DNA of 64,000 nucleotides from Nocardioides sp. Soil774 (GTDB lineage Bacteria > Actinomycetota > Actinomycetes > Propionibacteriales > Nocardioidaceae), in assembly GCF_001428125.1 (NCBI RefSeq), contig NZ_LMSM01000008.1, forward strand, positions 96,953-160,952, given 5' to 3'. Made by a program: the position numbers and the translations under genes. Shown piece after piece: positions 45,206 through 53,087 of this stretch (the stretch's first letter is position 1; each line of letters starts with the position of its first letter). The notes under the pieces are model-generated. The model was given only the letters and a program-made list of their open reading frames with translations, was not told the origin of the DNA and ran no database searches.

Positions 45206-46908
45206 ACGAGGCTCTCCTCGATCGAGACCAGGCGCGAGCGCAGCCACTCGCCGAGCCCCTTGGCCTGCGGGTCGAAGCGGGTGGAGGCCGCCACCCCCTC
45301 GCCGAGCAGGCCGTGGACCACCAGGTTGACCGCACCGAGGTGCGGCAGCAGCCACACCTCGACGTCGAGGTCGGCGGCCTCGGGCAGCAGCGTGCCGATG
45401 CCGCGCGGTGACATGAGCTTGAACAGCCACTGCACGCGGGCGTCGTACGTCGCCGGGTCCGCGCCGTCGTGCGCCACCCACAGGCCGACGTTGGCGTCGC
45501 CGCCCTTGTCGCCGGAGCGCGCGTGGACGAAGGTGCCGAGCGGCAGCCGCCGGGTAAGCGAGTCGGGACGCCCGGGGTAGGGCGAGGGGCGGGCGCCGGG
45601 CGCCTCGGCGAGCGGGGAGCACGTCCCCGGGTCGGCAACCACCTCGCGGCGGCCGTCGGCGTGGACGACCGTGTGGGTGACGTCGGCGCGGTCGACGTGC
45701 TCGGCGCGGTAGACCCCGAACGGCGTCGCGGCGCCGGGCGGCGCGGTCATCGTGAAGCCGGGGTAGGAGCCGAGCGCGAGCTCGACGGCGGCCGAGGTGA
45801 AGGCGCGCCCGACCGGGTCGGGCGAGGGGTCCTTGACGGTGCAGCGCAGCAGCGTGGACGCCGCCTCCTCCGTGGCCGCGTCGACAGGCGGCGCAGTCAC
45901 GTCGGACCACACGACCTCGGCCGCGGTGAGCCGGGAGCCGAGCTGCTCACGGACCCACTCGGCCTTCGCCTCGACGTCGAGCCCGGTGAGGACGAGCTCG
46001 ACCTGGTTGCGCCAGCCGCCGAGCTCGTTGACGCAGACCTTGAGGCGCTCGGGCGGCGCCTCGCCGACCACGCCCGAGATCGCGACCCGGTCCTCGCCCT
46101 GCTGCTCCAGGCGCACCGAGTCGAGGTGGACGGTGACGTCGGGGCCGAGGTAGCGGGTGGACTGGATCTCGTAGACCAGCTGCGCCGTCACGGTGTCGAC
46201 GGTGACCGCGCCGCCGGTGCCGGCGTGCTTGGTGATGACGCACGAGCCGTCGGCGGCGACCTCCGCGACCGGGAAGCCCAGCGGCAGGTCGCGGCGCGGC
46301 AGGTCGCGGAAGCCGCTGAAGTTGCCGCCGGTGGCCTGGGTGCCGCACTCGATGACGTGGCCGGCGACGACCGCGCCCGCCAGCTCGTCGTACGACGTCG
46401 CGCTCCAGCCGTGGTGCGCGACGGCCGGGCCGACGACCAGGGAGGCGTCGGTGACGCGCCCGGTGACGACGATGTCGGCGCCGCCGGTCAGCGCGGCGGC
46501 GATGCCGAGGCCGCCGAGGTAGGCGTTGGCGGTGAGGGCGCCGGGGAAGGACAGGTGGCGCACGTCGTCGCCCTCGCCGTGGGCGACCTGCGGGTCGAGG
46601 CCGAGGCCGCGCGCGACCTCGCGGAGTCGGTCGGCGAGGCCCGCGGGGTTGAGTCCGCCGGCGTTGGCGACGATCTTCACGCCGCGCTCGAGGGCCAGGC
46701 CGAGGCAGTCCTCGACCTGCCGCACGAACGTCCGGGCATAGCCCAGTGACGGGTCCTTGAGCTGGTCACGTCCGAGGATCAGCATGGTCAGCTCGGCGAG
46801 GTAGTCACCGGTGAGGACGTCGAGCTCACCTCCCTCGAGCATCTCGCGCATCGCGCTGAGGCGGTCGCCGTAGAAGCCGGAGCAGTTGCCGATCCTCAGC
46901 ACGCTCAT
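45202..46908 (-). CDS. AtuA-like protein (acyclic terpene utilisation, DUF1446)
   Basis: This 568-residue protein begins LRIGNCSGFYGDRLSAMREML and shows KIVANAGGLNPAGLADRL, DIVVTGRVTDASLVVGPAVAHHGW and a C-terminal domain with HARSGDKGGDANVGLWV. These are marks of AtuA, needed for citronellol/geraniol breakdown in Pseudomonas, with an unclear reaction. Actinobacterial versions sit with carboxylase and dehydrogenase genes as here. Its presence argues for a branched or isoprenoid acyl-CoA substrate instead of plain propionyl-CoA. Confidence 0.85.
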   Translation of the reverse strand: MSVLRIGNCSGFYGDRLSAMREMLEGGELDVLTGDYLAELTMLILGRDQLKDPSLGYARTFVRQVEDCLGLALERGVKIVANAGGLNPAGLADRLREVARGLGLDPQVAHGEGDDVRHLSFPGALTANAYLGGLGIAAALTGGADIVVTGRVTDASLVVGPAVAHHGWSATSYDELAGAVVAGHVIECGTQATGGNFSGFRDLPRRDLPLGFPVAEVAADGSCVITKHAGTGGAVTVDTVTAQLVYEIQSTRYLGPDVTVHLDSVRLEQQGEDRVAISGVVGEAPPERLKVCVNELGGWRNQVELVLTGLDVEAKAEWVREQLGSRLTAAEVVWSDVTAPPVDAATEEAASTLLRCTVKDPSPDPVGRAFTSAAVELALGSYPGFTMTAPPGAATPFGVYRAEHVDRADVTHTVVHADGRREVVADPGTCSPLAEAPGARPSPYPGRPDSLTRRLPLGTFVHARSGDKGGDANVGLWVAHDGADPATYDARVQWLFKLMSPRGIGTLLPEAADLDVEVWLLPHLGAVNLVVHGLLGEGVAASTRFDPQAKGLGEWLRSRLVSIEESLV

Positions 46909-47684
46909 CTCGGCGCCCGCCCCTCGCCCGGCTCGCCCGCGAAGGCCTGCGCGATGTCGAGCCACCGGTCGACGTCGGCGCCGGTGGCGACCAGGTCGGT
47001 GTCGGCGCGGTGCACGCGCTGGGTCACGAGCCGGCAGAAGTCGCCGGCGCTCCCGGTCAGGGTCTGCGCCGCGTCGTCGGGCCCCCAGGTCCACACGTCC
47101 CCGGACGGCGCGAGGAGGTCGATGCGGAACTCCTCGGCGGGTGCGTCGAGCCCGTGGACGGCGTAGGCGAAGTTGCGGCTGCGGACGCCGAGGTGCGCGA
47201 CGTGGCGGATGCGGTCGGTGTCCTCCACGGCGGCGCCGAGGCCCGCGTGCACGTCGAGCCCGTGGGCCCAGGTCTCCATCAGCCGCGCGGTGGCCATCGA
47301 GGTCGCCGACATGGGCGGACCGAACCACGGCATCTTCTCCCCGGCCGGCCGCTCCTCCAGGACGCGGCGCAGGTCGGCGCGCGATCGGCGCCACCGGCCG
47401 AGGAGGTCGTCGTCCTGGGCGAGCGCGTGCGCCTGGGCGTCGACGTAGCCGTCGGGGTCCGCGATCGCGCCGAGGACGACCTCGTCCCACGCGGCCTTGT
47501 CGGTCGCCGCCTTGATCGCGACCTCGTCGGTCCAGGCGAGGTGGGCGACCTGGGCGGCGACGTCCCACCCGGCCGCGGGCGTCGGGGTGCGCCAGCCGGC
47601 CTCGTCGAGGCCGGCGACGAGCGCGTCGAGGCGCTCCCCCTCGGCCGCGAGGTCGGCGAGCACCTGGCTCAGGACGTCGTTCAT
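46905..47684 (-). CDS. TIGR03084-type metal-binding protein (maleylpyruvate-isomerase/DinB fold)
   Basis: This 259-residue protein starts with the DinB-like bundle: LAAEGERLDALVAGLDEAGWRTPTPAAGWDVAAQVAHLAW in two parts, with the histidine of QVAHL, and ARLMETWAHGLDVHAG, whose histidines should bind metal. Relatives use mycothiol as a cofactor or thiol donor in actinobacteria. It is the second gene of the operon and overlaps both neighbours by 4 bp, so it is a fixed member of the pathway, role unknown. Confidence 0.8.
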   Translation of the reverse strand: MNDVLSQVLADLAAEGERLDALVAGLDEAGWRTPTPAAGWDVAAQVAHLAWTDEVAIKAATDKAAWDEVVLGAIADPDGYVDAQAHALAQDDDLLGRWRRSRADLRRVLEERPAGEKMPWFGPPMSATSMATARLMETWAHGLDVHAGLGAAVEDTDRIRHVAHLGVRSRNFAYAVHGLDAPAEEFRIDLLAPSGDVWTWGPDDAAQTLTGSAGDFCRLVTQRVHRADTDLVATGADVDRWLDIAQAFAGEPGEGRAPR

Positions 47685-48349
47685 GGTCGCTCCTCCGCGA
47701 GCTCGGTGTCGGTCTGTCGGGCCAGCTCACGGTCGAGCACGGCGGCCCACTCGGTGAGGATGCGGCGGCGTCGCGCCGAGTCGTCGGAGATGGTCGCGGC
47801 CAGCCCGAGGCCGCGGACCAGGTCGAGGGTGGCCTGCACCAGCTCGCGCACGCCCGGCTGCGACTCGTCGACCCCCAGGGCCGCGACGGTCATGCGGTGC
47901 AGCTCGCGCCCGACCCGCTGCTCGAGCGGCGCGACCGCGGCGAGCAGCGTGTCGTCGGTGCGTGCGGCGACCCACAGCTCGAGCGCGGCCGCGAAGACGG
48001 GCGAGGCGAAGTGCTCGCCCAGCATCTCCAGCATCCGCCGCAGGCGCGTGCGCCGCTCCGCACCCGACCCCAGCGACCCGGGACCCAGCTCGGCGAACGA
48101 CGCCGCGAGCTCGGCGCCGCGACGCTCGGTGAGGTGCTCGACGGCCGCCACGACGAGGTCGTTCTTGGTCGGGAAGTGGTGCAGCTGCGCGCCCCGGCTG
48201 ACGCCCGCCCGCTCGGAGACGAGCGTGGTGGAGGTGCCGGCGAAGCCGCGCTCGACCAGCAGCTCGACCGTCGCCTCCAGCAGCCGGGCGCGCATCGCGC
48301 GGCTCCGGTCGGCCTGCGGCACCCGGGGGGCCTGGGTCGGGGAGGTCAC
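47681..48349 (-). CDS. TetR-family repressor of the catabolic operon
   Basis: This 222-residue regulator has the N-terminal helix-turn-helix LLEATVELLVERGFAGTSTTLVSERAGVSRGAQLHHFPTKNDLV in consecutive segments (about 20-63) and an alpha-helical ligand domain. It is the first gene of the operon and overlaps the TIGR03084 gene by 4 bp, so it controls itself along with seven catabolic genes. Acyl-CoA thioesters are usual ligands of such repressors. GTG 48349 is preferred; a TTG at 48376 would put the start inside the operator. Confidence 0.87.
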   Translation of the reverse strand: MTSPTQAPRVPQADRSRAMRARLLEATVELLVERGFAGTSTTLVSERAGVSRGAQLHHFPTKNDLVVAAVEHLTERRGAELAASFAELGPGSLGSGAERRTRLRRMLEMLGEHFASPVFAAALELWVAARTDDTLLAAVAPLEQRVGRELHRMTVAALGVDESQPGVRELVQATLDLVRGLGLAATISDDSARRRRILTEWAAVLDRELARQTDTELAEERP

Positions 48350-48373
48350 GGGCCCAGCCTGCCGTCGTACAAA

Positions 48374-48397
48374 CAAACAGTCAAGCCTGACTTTTTG
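48374..48397. promoter_or_regulatory. Operator of the TetR-led catabolic operon
   Basis: CAAACAGTCA (48374-48383) and TGACTTTTTG (48388-48397) are 10-bp inverted repeats with one mismatch around AGCC. The site is AT-rich against its surroundings and lies 25 bp upstream of the TetR start. This is the size and symmetry expected for a TetR operator, and binding would block the operon promoter. It also lies about 10 bp past the 3' end of the ABC permease gene. Confidence 0.72.
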
Positions 48398-48406
48398 TGG
48401 GGGTGG

Positions 48407-51037
48407 TCAGTCCAGCCGAGCCACCAACGGCAGCCGCGAGCGGGCCGTCATCCCGACGACCGCCGCGGTGAGCAGCGGCAACGCCAGGACGATGACCGCG
48501 ATCAGCAGCCACGGCACGTCGAGGAAGGGGCCATCAGGCCCGAACCCGCCGTAGCCCGAGGTGAGCGGACGCGAGATCGCGACCCCGGGGATGAAGCCGA
48601 CCGCGGCGCCGAGCACGGCGCCGACGAACCCGACGACGAGGGCGTACGACGCCGCCACCCGCCGCCGCGTGCGCGGAGCGGCCCCCACCGCGGACAGCGT
48701 GGCGAGGTCGGGGCGGGCGTCGGAGAGCGCGAGGAAGGTGGCGGTCAGCGTGCCCCCGAGCATCAGCACGCCCCCGAGGGCGCCCAGCACCAGCAGGATC
48801 ACGACCGCCTCGTCGGGGCGCTGGTACCCGCGCTCGACGTACAGCGAGGCACCGTCGACGGCCTCGACGGCCTCCTTGATCCGCGTCGAGGTGGCGGCGT
48901 CCAGGTCACCGGTGAGACGGGCACTGCCCACGACCACGTCGAGGTCGAGCTGCGCGGCGGTGGCGGTCGGGATGATCGAGCTCGCGGGCGCCGCGCCGTA
49001 GGCCCGCTGGTCCCAGGCCACCAGCTCGGCGGGGACGGTCTGCCGTGAGGAGGCGGCGGGTTCGTCCACCCCCTCGCGATAGGTCTGCTGGCTCAGCACG
49101 GCGTCCCTGCGTCCGTCCACGCTCCCGTTGAGCACCACCACGAGCCCGTCGTCGAGCGCGGCGTCGACCCGGCGGGCGGTGTCGCCCTCGATCCCGAGCT
49201 CGGCGGCCGAGTCGGCGATCGCGACGCTGGGCCCGTAGGTCCTCAGGCAGCACAGCTCCTGGTCCTGTCCGGGGACCTCGACGTTGGTGGAGGTCCAGCC
49301 CTCGGGGTCGTAGCTCTCCTCCAGGCCGCGGATGGGCTGGAAGCCGACCTCCGGGGCCGCGCTGCGCACAGCGGCCTCGATCCGGTCCCACACCTCGTCG
49401 GGGTCGGGTGCCTGCTCGCCCGGCAGCACGCCCGGCCCCCACGACACGACGCCGGTGCCCATGGGTGCGTTGGGCATGTAGGTCATCTCGTTCTGCCGCT
49501 CGTCGCTGGCGTTGGCGATGCCGAGCGCGACGACACCGGCCACGGTCGCGGCGACGGCGGCCACGGCCGGCACGGTGCGGGTGCGGTGCCGCGCGGCGTC
49601 GCGGGCGGCGTACCTCGCGGTCAGCGGCAGGCGGCCCGAGACCCGGGCCACGCCGGACACCACGACCGGCACCACGAGCACCATCCCCAGCACGGAGACG
49701 ATGGCGGAGCCGGCGATCCAGAGCGCGCCGTTGCCGCTGTCGGAGGTGAGGGCGCCGTAGGACGACGCGGCGATGCCCACACCGAGCATCACCACGCCCA
49801 CCACGGGCGTGGAGGCACGCGGGCGGCGGTCGCCACGGCGTCCGGCGAGCACGGCGACCACGTCCTGCCGGCTCGCGAGCCAGGCCGGCACGACGGCGGC
49901 GAGGATCGCGGACAGCACGCCGAAGACCGCGATCGCGAGCAGGTAGAGCCAGGGGAGCTCGAACGGCCCGAACCACTCCCCGTTGAAGCGCTGGACCGCA
50001 GGCACCAGCAGCCACGCGGCCACCACACCCGCGACCAGGCCCAGGCCCGCAGCCACGAGGCCCAGCACGACGCCGCTGCCGAGGATCACGCGCCGCGCCT
50101 GGGCGGGCGTGCCGCCGGACGCGGCGATCAGCGCGAGGGTGCGGGCGTGGCGCCGCGCCGCCACCGCGAAGGCCGGCCCGGCCAGCAGCACGACCTCGAT
50201 GAGCGCCATCACGATCACGAGCGCGACGATCGCGGCCATCTCGTTGCGGCCGGTGTCGTAGCCCATCTGCTCGGCCATCGACGCGACGTCGGGCGGGTCG
50301 GCCAGCACGGCGCGGGAGGTGACGATGCCCCCGGCCGCGTTGAGCTCGCGCACCTGGGCCCACGACACCGGACCCGCGGCGACCAGCCACTCGCGCCGGT
50401 CGACCGACTCGTCGGGCAGGTCCGCGGGCGCGCCGAGGACCACGGGGTACTTCCGGACGGTGGCATCGCGGCCGACCCCCACGATCGTCAGCGTCGACCC
50501 GCCGACCTGCATCTCGTCGCCGAGCGCGAAGCCCTTGGCGAGCATCGCGTCGTTGACCACGACCTCGCCGGGCGCACCGGGCAGGTGCCCGCGCTCGAGG
50601 TCGAACAGTCCCTCGGCGAGCGGGTCGCCGAGGTCGACACCTGTCGTGGAGAAGTCGACGACGCGGTCGCCGAGCCGCGCGCGCTGCCACCCGGTGGCGA
50701 TCGGCACCAGGCGCGCGTCGGCGCCCAGCACCGCGCGGACGTCGGCAGCGGTCAGCGGGTCGTCGGGGTCCACCTCGAGCTGGGCGTACTCGCCGCGGCT
50801 GGGGTCGACACCCTGGACGACCTGCCCGCCGCCCTCCGTGCGCACCCGGGCGTCGGCCGCACCGAGGGTGCGGTCCGCGCCCTCGGTGCCGCTCACCTCG
50901 GCGGTCTGGATCAGCACCGCGGCCGCGCTCACCGCCAGCACCGGCAGGCTGATCATCACCAGCACCAGCGCGCTGCGGCCCCGGTGGCGCAGCGCGTCGC
51001 GCCAGGCGATGAGCAGGGCCGGGCGCCAGCCCCTCAC
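48407..51037 (-). CDS. FtsX-like ABC transporter permease (MacB-like, double FtsX unit)
   Basis: This 876-residue permease has about ten transmembrane segments arranged as two FtsX blocks: one helix near 14-36, three near 275-400, two near 430-480 for the first block, then one near 500 and three at the C-terminus (730-870). Large extracytoplasmic loops lie at about 40-270 and 530-720; the second has CCL. Such actinobacterial permeases work with a LolD/MacB-type ATPase in lipid, peptide or drug export, or in signalling. GTG 51037 overlaps the ATPase stop by 4 bp. Confidence 0.85.
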   Translation of the reverse strand: MRGWRPALLIAWRDALRHRGRSALVLVMISLPVLAVSAAAVLIQTAEVSGTEGADRTLGAADARVRTEGGGQVVQGVDPSRGEYAQLEVDPDDPLTAADVRAVLGADARLVPIATGWQRARLGDRVVDFSTTGVDLGDPLAEGLFDLERGHLPGAPGEVVVNDAMLAKGFALGDEMQVGGSTLTIVGVGRDATVRKYPVVLGAPADLPDESVDRREWLVAAGPVSWAQVRELNAAGGIVTSRAVLADPPDVASMAEQMGYDTGRNEMAAIVALVIVMALIEVVLLAGPAFAVAARRHARTLALIAASGGTPAQARRVILGSGVVLGLVAAGLGLVAGVVAAWLLVPAVQRFNGEWFGPFELPWLYLLAIAVFGVLSAILAAVVPAWLASRQDVVAVLAGRRGDRRPRASTPVVGVVMLGVGIAASSYGALTSDSGNGALWIAGSAIVSVLGMVLVVPVVVSGVARVSGRLPLTARYAARDAARHRTRTVPAVAAVAATVAGVVALGIANASDERQNEMTYMPNAPMGTGVVSWGPGVLPGEQAPDPDEVWDRIEAAVRSAAPEVGFQPIRGLEESYDPEGWTSTNVEVPGQDQELCCLRTYGPSVAIADSAAELGIEGDTARRVDAALDDGLVVVLNGSVDGRRDAVLSQQTYREGVDEPAASSRQTVPAELVAWDQRAYGAAPASSIIPTATAAQLDLDVVVGSARLTGDLDAATSTRIKEAVEAVDGASLYVERGYQRPDEAVVILLVLGALGGVLMLGGTLTATFLALSDARPDLATLSAVGAAPRTRRRVAASYALVVGFVGAVLGAAVGFIPGVAISRPLTSGYGGFGPDGPFLDVPWLLIAVIVLALPLLTAAVVGMTARSRLPLVARLD

Positions 51038-51756
51038 CGACCGGCCTCGCCGGCGAGGAGCGCCTCGGGCTCGTCGGCGCCGGTCTCGTCGACCACCACG
51101 CCGTCGCGCAGGAAGACCACGCGGTCGGCCCACGCGGCGTGGCGCGCCTCGTGGGTGACCATCACGCCGGCGGCGCCCGCGTCGCAGCGGGCGCGGAGCA
51201 GCCGCAGGATCTCCTCGCCGGTGTCGGTGTCGAGGGCGCCGGTGGGCTCGTCGGCCAGGATCAGCCGGCGCTCGCCGACGATCGCGCGGGCGATGGCCAC
51301 GCGCTGCTGCTGCCCGCCCGACATCTCGTCGGGGAAGCGGTCGGCGAGATCGGCGATGCCCACCTCCTCCAGCGCGGTGAGCGCGAGGCGCCGCGCCACC
51401 TTGCCCTTCTCCCCGTCGAGCTCGCGCGGGAGGGCGACGTTCTCGGCGGCGGTGAGGGCGGGAATGAGGTTGAAGTCCTGGAACACGTAGCCCACCGACG
51501 TACGCCGCATGCGCGCGCGCCCGGCGTTGTCGAGCGAGGCCAGGTCGGTGCCCTCGATCCACACCGAGCCCGTGGTCGGGGCGTCCAGGCCGCCGGCGAG
51601 GGTGAGCAGGGTGGACTTGCCCGAACCCGACGGGCCCATGACGGCGACGAGCTCGCCGGGGTGGGCGCGGAAGGTGACGCTGCGCAGGGCGTGGACCTCG
51701 GTGGCGCCCTCGCCATGGACCCGGGACACGGCGGCGAGGTGGACCACGGCGTTCAT
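51034..51756 (-). CDS. ABC transporter ATP-binding protein (MacB/LolD type)
   Basis: This 240-residue ATPase has Walker A GPSGSGKSTLL, the family insert RTSVGYVFQDFNLIPALTAAENV with the Q-loop, signature MSGGQQQRVAIARAI, Walker B LILADEPTGALD and the switch VTHEARHAAWADRVV. It powers the FtsX-like permease next to it. It overlaps both PadR and the permease by 4 bp, so all three are one PadR-controlled operon. Confidence 0.92.
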   Translation of the reverse strand: MNAVVHLAAVSRVHGEGATEVHALRSVTFRAHPGELVAVMGPSGSGKSTLLTLAGGLDAPTTGSVWIEGTDLASLDNAGRARMRRTSVGYVFQDFNLIPALTAAENVALPRELDGEKGKVARRLALTALEEVGIADLADRFPDEMSGGQQQRVAIARAIVGERRLILADEPTGALDTDTGEEILRLLRARCDAGAAGVMVTHEARHAAWADRVVFLRDGVVVDETGADEPEALLAGEAGR

Positions 51757-52376
51757 CGGGTGATCCCCTCGGTGGTCGACGCCGCCGGGGCGTCACGGCG
51801 TACGTCGCTGCGGTCGAGCGCCGCCCGCCGCAGCCTCGCCTCGCAGTGGTCGAGCCAGCGCACCTCGGCCTCGGCGTCGAAGACGAGCGCGTCGAGCACC
51901 AGGCTCCAGGCCAGGTCGGCCGGCTCCTGGGGCGCCGCGGCACGGCCGCTGCGCTTGAGGCGGGTGTAGTCCTGCAGCGAGGACATCGTCGCGCTGCGCT
52001 GGCGCTGGATGATGCCGGCCACCTCGACCCCGGGCAGCGTCACCGCGAGCGCGAGCTTGATGGCGAGCTCGTCGCGCGGCGGTTGGGAGCGAGGCACCGG
52101 CGTGGCGAACCACATCGACACCTCGCTCCGTCCCGCCTCGGTGGCGCGATAGCTGACGTGCTGGCGGTCGCTCGCGGCCTCCTCGCCGTCGTCGGCACCC
52201 CCGTGTCCGACGACCTCGACGAGCCCGTCGCGCTCGAGCCGGGTCAGGGTTGTGTAGACCTGCCCGATGTTGAGCGGCCAGGTCTCGCCCGTCCGCTGCT
52301 CGAACTCGGCCCGGAGCTGGTAGCCGTACATCGGCCCCTGCTCCAGGATCGCCAGCATCGCCTGCCTGATCGACAT
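51753..52376 (-). CDS. PadR-family transcriptional regulator
   Basis: This 207-residue protein has the PadR winged helix MSIRQAMLAILEQGPMYGYQLRAEFEQRTG in two parts and LNIGQVYTTLTRLERDGLVE, then a C-terminal dimerising region (Vir-like, about 115-180). PadR proteins commonly repress exporters for toxic compounds. ATG 52376 is chosen because GAGGAGG lies 6 nt before it; ATG 52394 is upstream in frame. It is the first gene of the ABC operon. Confidence 0.88.
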   Translation of the reverse strand: MSIRQAMLAILEQGPMYGYQLRAEFEQRTGETWPLNIGQVYTTLTRLERDGLVEVVGHGGADDGEEAASDRQHVSYRATEAGRSEVSMWFATPVPRSQPPRDELAIKLALAVTLPGVEVAGIIQRQRSATMSSLQDYTRLKRSGRAAAPQEPADLAWSLVLDALVFDAEAEVRWLDHCEARLRRAALDRSDVRRDAPAASTTEGITR

Positions 52377-52413
52377 CCGCGCCTCCTCGACCATCGCCCC
52401 CCGTGGCCGATGG

Positions 52414-52437
52414 ATACCGGGTATGTATACCACGTAT
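52414..52437. promoter_or_regulatory. Alternating ATACC/GGTAT boxes, candidate PadR operator
   Basis: ATACC (52414-52418), GGTAT (52420-52424), ATACC (52427-52431) and GTAT (52434-52437) alternate in direction; 52420-52431 is a 12-bp palindrome around GT. This AT-rich patch lies about 40 bp before the PadR start, in the divergent gap to the DUF4282 gene. PadR sites are often such interrupted palindromes. Confidence 0.55.
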
Positions 52438-52545
52438 GCATCCTCGTCGCGCGCGTCCCGAGGAGTGTTTGGGACGGGGCTCGAGGGGCAGGAGGGGTGC
52501 GACCGGCGCACCGAAGCGCGCGGCCGCACCCACCAGGAGAGCCCC

Positions 52546-53046
52546 ATGACGCAGTCCGGCGACACCCCGCAGCAGCCCTACGGCGACCAGCCCACCTCCC
52601 CCTACGGACAGCCGCCGGCGGGCTCCTACGGCCAGCCCCCGGCCGCGAGCTCCTACGGGAGCGGCTCCTACGGGCAGCCCCCGACCTCGGGCTCCTACGG
52701 CGGCTACGACACCGGTGGCTACGGCGGCGGCTACGGCGGGGGCCCCACGGGCACCGGCCGCAAGGGCTTCGTCGGCGCGCTGTTCGACCTCAGCTTCGCG
52801 ACGTTCGTGACCCCGATGATCATCAAGGTCGTCTACATCATCGGGCTGGTGGTCATCGGTCTCGGCACGCTCTTCTTCGCGCTCAGCGGCTTCTTCAGCG
52901 ACAGCCCCGGGCTCGGCATCCTGACGCTCGTCGTGAGCCCGATCGTCGGGCTGCTCTACCTCTGCCTGTTCCGGATGATGTGCGAGTTCTACATCGCCAT
53001 CACCCGCATGAGCGAGGACATCAACCGGCGCCTGCCGCGCACGTGA
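52546..53046 (+). CDS. DUF4282 membrane protein with Gly/Pro/Tyr-rich N-terminus
   Basis: This 166-residue protein has a low-complexity head (1-70) of repeated PYGQPP and SYG units, then a conserved domain (GFVGALFDLSFATFVTPMIIKVVYIIG in parts) with two transmembrane segments and CLFRMMCEFYIAITRMSEDI. This is the DUF4282 pattern of actinobacteria, of unknown role, possibly an envelope protein whose flexible head makes contacts. It is preceded by an AGGAG at good spacing and diverges from padR. Confidence 0.8.
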   Translation: MTQSGDTPQQPYGDQPTSPYGQPPAGSYGQPPAASSYGSGSYGQPPTSGSYGGYDTGGYGGGYGGGPTGTGRKGFVGALFDLSFATFVTPMIIKVVYIIGLVVIGLGTLFFALSGFFSDSPGLGILTLVVSPIVGLLYLCLFRMMCEFYIAITRMSEDINRRLPRT

Positions 53047-53052
53047 GGCGCG

Positions 53053-53087
53053 CCGTGGCGGCGGGTCGGCTCAGACCGCCGCCACGG
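53053..53087. terminator. Bidirectional hairpin between convergent genes
   Basis: CCGTGGCGGCGG (53053-53064) and CCGCCGCCACGG (53076-53087) are perfect 12-bp arms around an 11-nt loop that contains the minus-strand permease stop codon. It begins 6 bp after the DUF4282 stop, so it can end both transcripts. Confidence 0.75.
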
